The notes under the pieces were generated by a model. That model had not been told where the DNA came from. It saw nothing but the letters and a program-made list of their open reading frames with translations, and made no database searches. From Himantopus leucocephalus (taxonomy: Eukaryota > Chordata > Aves > Charadriiformes > Recurvirostridae): a stretch of DNA of 64,000 nucleotides. The stretch lies in the NCBI GenBank assembly GCA_003993805.1, contig RSEF01000014.1, forward strand, positions 372,001 to 436,000, given 5' to 3'. This document shows positions 59,701-64,000 of this stretch, in pieces. How positions within the stretch are numbered: the first letter of the stretch is position 1; every line of letters starts with the position of its first letter. The position numbers were made by a program, and so were the translations under genes.

Positions 59701-60827
59701 TCCAAAGACCTGTGAATGTCAAGGAGCTTTCCTCTTGCTGAATCAGTGACTCAAGGTTCTAAGTTTCACATGATGAGAGTTCAAGAAAGCTCCATTTCCA
59801 CTTACATAATGTAATGAAATAAACATAGCTATAAAGATATTAATCTCTAAGTTTTCACAGATCACCAACCTAGCCTCCAATTAAGTTTTCAAATTGTAAA
59901 TTTTCTTCACAATCTGACCTCTGTAATTTTCTTTCTCTCTCACTGTGAACTATTACTTGACTATTCTTTTCTCATACAACAGCTATATTTTAAAACAAAA
60001 TGCAGTCTCAAGAACAGTAACATTTCTTTCAAAACTACCATGTAGCTTGGTTCTACAGGAATAATGAAGAATATATGATTGAGGCTGCAAAAAGCAAGTG
60101 TTCATTTCTCAGATGCAAAGTCATAAATGTCTGCAGAAATGCAGAAATACATTCTGATGCCAAGGATTATTACAGGTATTTTTAAAACAGCTGCTTACAG
60201 TTAGAGGAAGTATTTCTAGATTGTATATATATCCTCAAAGATTTCCATAGTAGGAAGCAGCATTGAAAACACTGCTTTGCTCCTTAGTACAAAGATACTC
60301 ATAATACTACCAGACTATTTGAATGCACTGCACTCTACAATTAAAATGTTTCACTATTCTAAACTAATTTCTCTGTGAACAATTCTGGTACAAAATACCT
60401 TGTAACTAATACACTACCAAGTTAGAAAGCATCACACAGTTCTTTGTTGCACGCAGTAAAAGGCATTTAGAGGGCACAATTGTACAGCCTCGAAGCTCTA
60501 TTACTTTTTTGGAATAGGAGAGGAAAAAGAATAAAAAGCAAAAAGGTTACTCTGAGTACTGCAATAACTTACTGGTCCTTTAGCCAGTCGTTAACAAAAG
60601 GAATGGAAAAGAATTCTGTGAATGACTCATCTTTCCTCTTTGGGTTCTTGCTGATAACAAAAAAAAAAAAAAAGAAAACAACTCAGATTAATTTAAATTG
60701 CAGCTATTCTATTTGCAAATTAATGCCTTTGAATCATTGAGCATAATTAATAGTAAAAGCCACGATTAACTTACTTGTATAACCACTCAGTTAGGAAATC
60801 ACAGGCAATAAATTTGGTCCTTTTTCT
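44655..60827 (-). CDS. IQCK: IQCK gene, 3' part: four coding exons of an IQ-motif-containing protein
   Basis: Gene-level entry; exons are listed separately. The exons join in phase to give a frame of about 109 residues: [51 protein letters not shown], then [13 protein letters not shown] and [16 protein letters not shown]. This agrees closely with my recollection of the C-terminal third of human [17 protein letters not shown] fits the IQ consensus (I/L/V)QxxxRGxxxR, so calmodulin or EF-hand-protein binding is expected. The exact cell role is not visible in the sequence. The upstream exons lie beyond the right edge. The final coding exon, expected after 44655, is not identified with confidence. 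Introns are 0.1, 9.6 and 6.1 kb. Confidence 0.9.
44767..50910 (-). other. IQCK: IQCK intron, 6.1 kb
   Basis: Between the two exons that share the IQ motif. It contains one CR1 fragment, an A-rich AAACAAAC stretch near 46060-46110 and otherwise AT-rich sequence. No open frame in it resembles a known protein. Confidence 0.8.
49355..49534 (-). mobile_element. CR1 LINE 3' fragment, minus strand
   Basis: It reads TCACAGAATGGTCAGGGTTG, GGAAGGGACCTCTGGAGATC and later TCCACCACCTCTCTGGGCAG, a typical avian CR1 3' region in reverse. It is well preserved and relatively GC-rich against AT-rich surroundings. It lies in the 6.1 kb IQCK intron. Confidence 0.95.
50911..50995 (-). CDS. IQCK: IQCK coding exon (third of four; first half of the IQ motif)
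   Basis: 85 bases, one base in, phase 0 out. It encodes [19 protein letters not shown], then IQSFWRGYR. The proline-rich lead-in and EEEA helix precede the IQ motif as in mammalian IQCK. The donor is GTAAGA. The acceptor is a run of T then AAG. Confidence 0.94.
50996..60572 (-). other. IQCK: IQCK intron, 9.6 kb
   Basis: AT-rich, with TA-rich microsatellite sequence near 56735-56760 and a GC-richer patch at 53940-54180 on which a 109-codon plus-strand frame sits. I see no known gene or repeat family in it. Confidence 0.8.
60573..60650 (-). CDS. IQCK: IQCK coding exon (second of four in window)
   Basis: 78 bases, one base in, two over. It encodes [18 protein letters not shown] and VNDWLKD. 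The upstream intron is only 124 bases. The donor is GTAAGT. FTxFFSIPFV is the recognisable IQCK string. Confidence 0.92.
60775..60827 (-). CDS. IQCK: IQCK coding exon (first of four in window)
   Basis: 53 bases, phase 0 in, two bases over. It encodes [17 protein letters not shown]. The acceptor is ATCTTTAG and the donor GTAAGT. It matches the human segment that follows KCFE in memory. It is very short and would be missed by open-frame searches. Confidence 0.9.
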
Positions 60828-63800
60828 CTAAAGATAGAAGATAGATTCAAATTATTTATTATCTTTGGATTGGTCACATGTTTTTACTACTGGAGAGGAA
60901 CAGAAGCTAAATTGACTGCTTTTATTAAATAAAATATACAGTACATTAATCTGTCTACTTTAATATTGCTACTGCCAACAGTCAGTGGCTCAGCCAAAAT
61001 TTTAGAAATTTTGTGGAATGCTTTCAAGTCAAGTAAAAAAAATGAGTGAGAAAATACATACACTATCTTGATATTTGCTGCAGTATAACTATAACAAACG
61101 CTTCTGAATGGTGTTCTTTCTAAGTGGCAATCTCATTGCAAAGAAATTAACAGAAGTCATTTATGAAAATATGTTGTAAATTACTTGCCATTTTGTTCAA
61201 AGTTCTATTATCACACTTGAAATACTTCATTGCTTCCAAGGCACAGAAGGAACATTGATGGAATATTGCTTCCTCCTGCATGGAACCAGCTTGAAGGCAT
61301 GAATACTTAAGAGACACACATACAGCAGGGTACTGTATGGCTGCTCAGACAAAATTGCCTGTTTGGTAGTCCAGAAAGGAAGGCAGAATCAAGGTATATG
61401 TATATCCACAAACACAGATACCATGGACATTACAGAGAATCAGTTAAAAAGTTCAAAACCTGGAGCTTCGGAGCAAAACATTTGTGCCCTTTGCTCTCAG
61501 TTCTAAGACTTCTTCACCACCAAAGAGAATTTTGCAAAATGCTTTGCCGCGGGTTATCCTTAGTGGCTCATGCTGCCAGTACCTGTTTAGCTGGACAGCA
61601 CTGCATGCTGTAAAATACGTTTTGAGTTCAAAATTAAAAGCATGAATTTTGATCAATACAGAATTGATAAGGGCCGTCCTTTTCTTAGATATTTCCTCTC
61701 CGCATTCCATCTTTACAGACTGAATGTATAAATGAGTAAAGGTGCTAATTCTGCTTATCATAAACCAAAGTAACCGTGATATGGAGAACATAACATAGAC
61801 TTCTGGTTGGAGTAACAGGAGAGCTTGACTAGTATCTTCTGAACCCCTTTTACATGAGATGTGTTATGGATGTACATGGCCAGAGAGTGAACACTAAAAG
61901 CCATTAAGCCCCGGCAGAACAGAGACACTGAGTGCTTTATCAAAATAGCAGCCATTTAGCTGGAAATCTAATGCATGACAAATTACTTTAGTCTATGCAT
62001 TATCCTCATGATGTGTGTTTCTCCTTGTGCTACACGAATATGATGCAAAAAGGACTGGGGGATGTGAACCAAGAGGCACAAAAAAAGTGCTCTGCATGGC
62101 ATAATTCTTTCAATGTGGGGTAGTAGCACATGGCATAATTTGGGGGTCAGTGTATTACTTCAGCCACAGGTGAAGTGGAAGAGGAACATTATGTGAGGTG
62201 CCGACTGCCCAGTGAAGAATACTGGGTACTCTTGTAGCTAGGGGATGACAAATGTGAAGTTTAGAGCTAGGCTGCATGGCATTCCTAGATGATACCCAGG
62301 AAAGCTTTTACTTTTCTAAGTGAATCTTATCCTTGGTAGACATACTGTCTGACTCCCGCAGAAAAGAAAGAGAACTCCTTTTTTAAAAAAAGCAGAAGAA
62401 CAGAAAAAGAGAACATCACAAAACAATTATTGGTGCTGAACCCCATGTGCCTTTATGATTCAGGTAATGACAAGAAAAGCTTTGGGGTTCATGTAGCGCT
62501 CCATTAGAGTGCTTGGCTGCCAAGAAACACATCTCCTTACGGAATTTTCACACTTGTCATGCTAATACCAGATACTGTTCTGAGAAGCCAAACACCTAAG
62601 CTTTAACAGACCAACACCTTCACTGGAGAGCTTTCTACAGGTCTTTTTAAATGTTAAATGGACAAATTTTGACTTGAACAGAATCAGAAAACAAATAGCA
62701 GAGTCTGATCATCTTTGTACAGCTGTTCTCAATCACAGCATGAAACTGGGTTCCATTACTTAGTGAATTGTTTCAGAGAATAAATTCTATACTTTGACAA
62801 CAAAATTCAATTTAATCTAGCAGTTGTAATTTAATCTGCTTAAGTAAATTGCTTTTTCTTTGCAATGGGAAAAAATTATCAGAACAGTGTTGTGAAAACA
62901 GTCATCACCAAAGGAATCAAATTTATCTCGCTTTATCCTTGTTAGATGCAGTGAACTTATCAGGGAGGAATTCAGTCAAGCTGAGTATTTTTTTATTTTG
63001 TTATTTTTTTGCCAGGAAACAGTTCACTTTGTTAGTGAATTAAATCATTAGTTGCACAGCAGTCAACATTTATAGAAGGGAAAAAATGACATAAATTGAC
63101 CTGCCTTTGACACATTCCTCCTATGCTACAAGAATCAGGATAAACACAGGAAATATCTGCACAATGTGCATTGTAAACCTGCAGATGTGTTTATAAACTA
63201 TTAATACTCAGAATTCATTTTCCATTTTTTTAGTTTAAGTATGATGTGCTTGGTAATAATAATGCAAAAATACTGGTGATCAGGAGATGGCAAAGTCATT
63301 AGGAAACCTTCTGCTATTCACTTTCCCTGATCTATCATACTTTTAAATATAATATATTCCATTACAGAGTCTGACAGCATCCTCTTCCTGTGATTGCTAA
63401 CCAGAAAGAAAAATCAGACTTATGCTAATAAAAACATTTAAACATTGCTCAGTTTTAATGCTGAAAAATGAATGCATTAGTCAGTGCTCATGAGAGAAAA
63501 GATTTAAGAAAATAGGCTTTCCTCTGGAGACATTTAACAGCAGATAGGATAAAGCACAGGAGAACTTATGGTAGGGGAAAAAAAAAGAATCAGCAAGGGA
63601 ATACACTGGGCAACCTAATAGGTTCTTTCATCTCTAATTTAAAAACAAAGCTTCTGTAGACTGTTATAATATTTATGTGAGTTTGAAGTCTGGTGGGTTT
63701 TCTAGGTTTTTGCTTTTCAGATTTTTCATACGCAGTACGTCAGGCAAGAGAGCCTACTTTAAATGAAATGATTAAGTTGTTATGTTCCTATATCACCTTC

Positions 63801-64000
63801 CAAATAAGATCTTGCAGATTTCTTTCCTACACAAATGTCTACTTTCAGCATAACCGTCTCCCTTTCCTGACTTTCCCATCTGATTCTACAGTTCTGTTCC
63901 AGACACGTTTCTACATTCTGTTCCAGACGTCTTTTCTAATCTCTTCCTTGAATTCGTCTGTTGGTCCCGTGATCTGCTCTCCCTTACCACAATTTCAATT
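60828..64000 (-). other. IQCK: Upstream IQCK intron, open at the right edge
   Basis: The next upstream exon of IQCK is expected further right. Scanning this 3.2 kb for the preceding protein segment gave nothing. A short imperfect tandem repeat lies near the right end. Confidence 0.7.
63890..63934. repeat. Imperfect two-copy tandem repeat near the right edge
   Basis: TTCTACAGTTCTGTTCCAGA and TTCTACATTCTGTTCCAGAC lie directly one after the other. It is a simple local duplication in intron sequence. Confidence 0.7.

Noticed and set aside
1..64000. CRISPR arrays, tRNA or rRNA genes, phage or plasmid features
   Set aside because: None was seen. Spliced vertebrate genes and CR1 repeats identify the window as a nuclear animal genome.

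Overview
The window is vertebrate nuclear DNA, almost certainly from a bird. It is AT-rich, its genes are split into many short exons with large introns, and its only clear interspersed repeats are CR1 LINE fragments of avian type. No prokaryotic operon, CRISPR array, tRNA or rRNA is visible. All recognisable coding sequence is on the minus strand.

Positions 1-33296 hold the middle of DNAH3, an axonemal inner-arm dynein heavy chain. I placed 38 coding exons by reading the minus strand, finding the AG and GT splice dinucleotides, and checking that the codon phase carries over every junction. Together they give one uninterrupted frame of 6185 bases, about 2061 residues. In transcript order they encode the end of the tail, the linker (DHC_N2), AAA1 with its catalytic P-loop, AAA2, AAA3 and the start of AAA4. 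The 3' part of the gene (rest of AAA4, stalk, microtubule-binding domain, AAA5, AAA6, C-terminus) lies to the left of the window.

Positions 33297-44654 contain no exon I can name. This is where the DNAH3 N-terminal exons (several hundred residues in mammals) and the last exon of IQCK should be. The stretch holds an assembly gap of exactly 100 N flanked by two CR1 3' ends in opposite orientation, then long AT-rich DNA with several weak exon-like frames.

Positions 44655-60827 hold four 3' coding exons of IQCK, which encodes an IQ-motif protein. IQCK is on the same strand as DNAH3 and upstream of it. Its IQ motif is split across two exons. The intervening introns (about 6 and 10 kb) and the last 3 kb of the window hold one CR1 copy, simple repeats and no other recognised gene.

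DNAH3 is a ciliary motor subunit. IQCK is a small, presumably calmodulin-binding protein. From memory both genes lie on human 16p12 about 1 Mb apart and on opposite strands, so this head-to-tail adjacency looks rearranged relative to human. I found no new biological system. The points worth a second look are the missing DNAH3 5' end, the CR1-flanked gap, the unresolved IQCK terminal exon, and several unusually weak splice donors.
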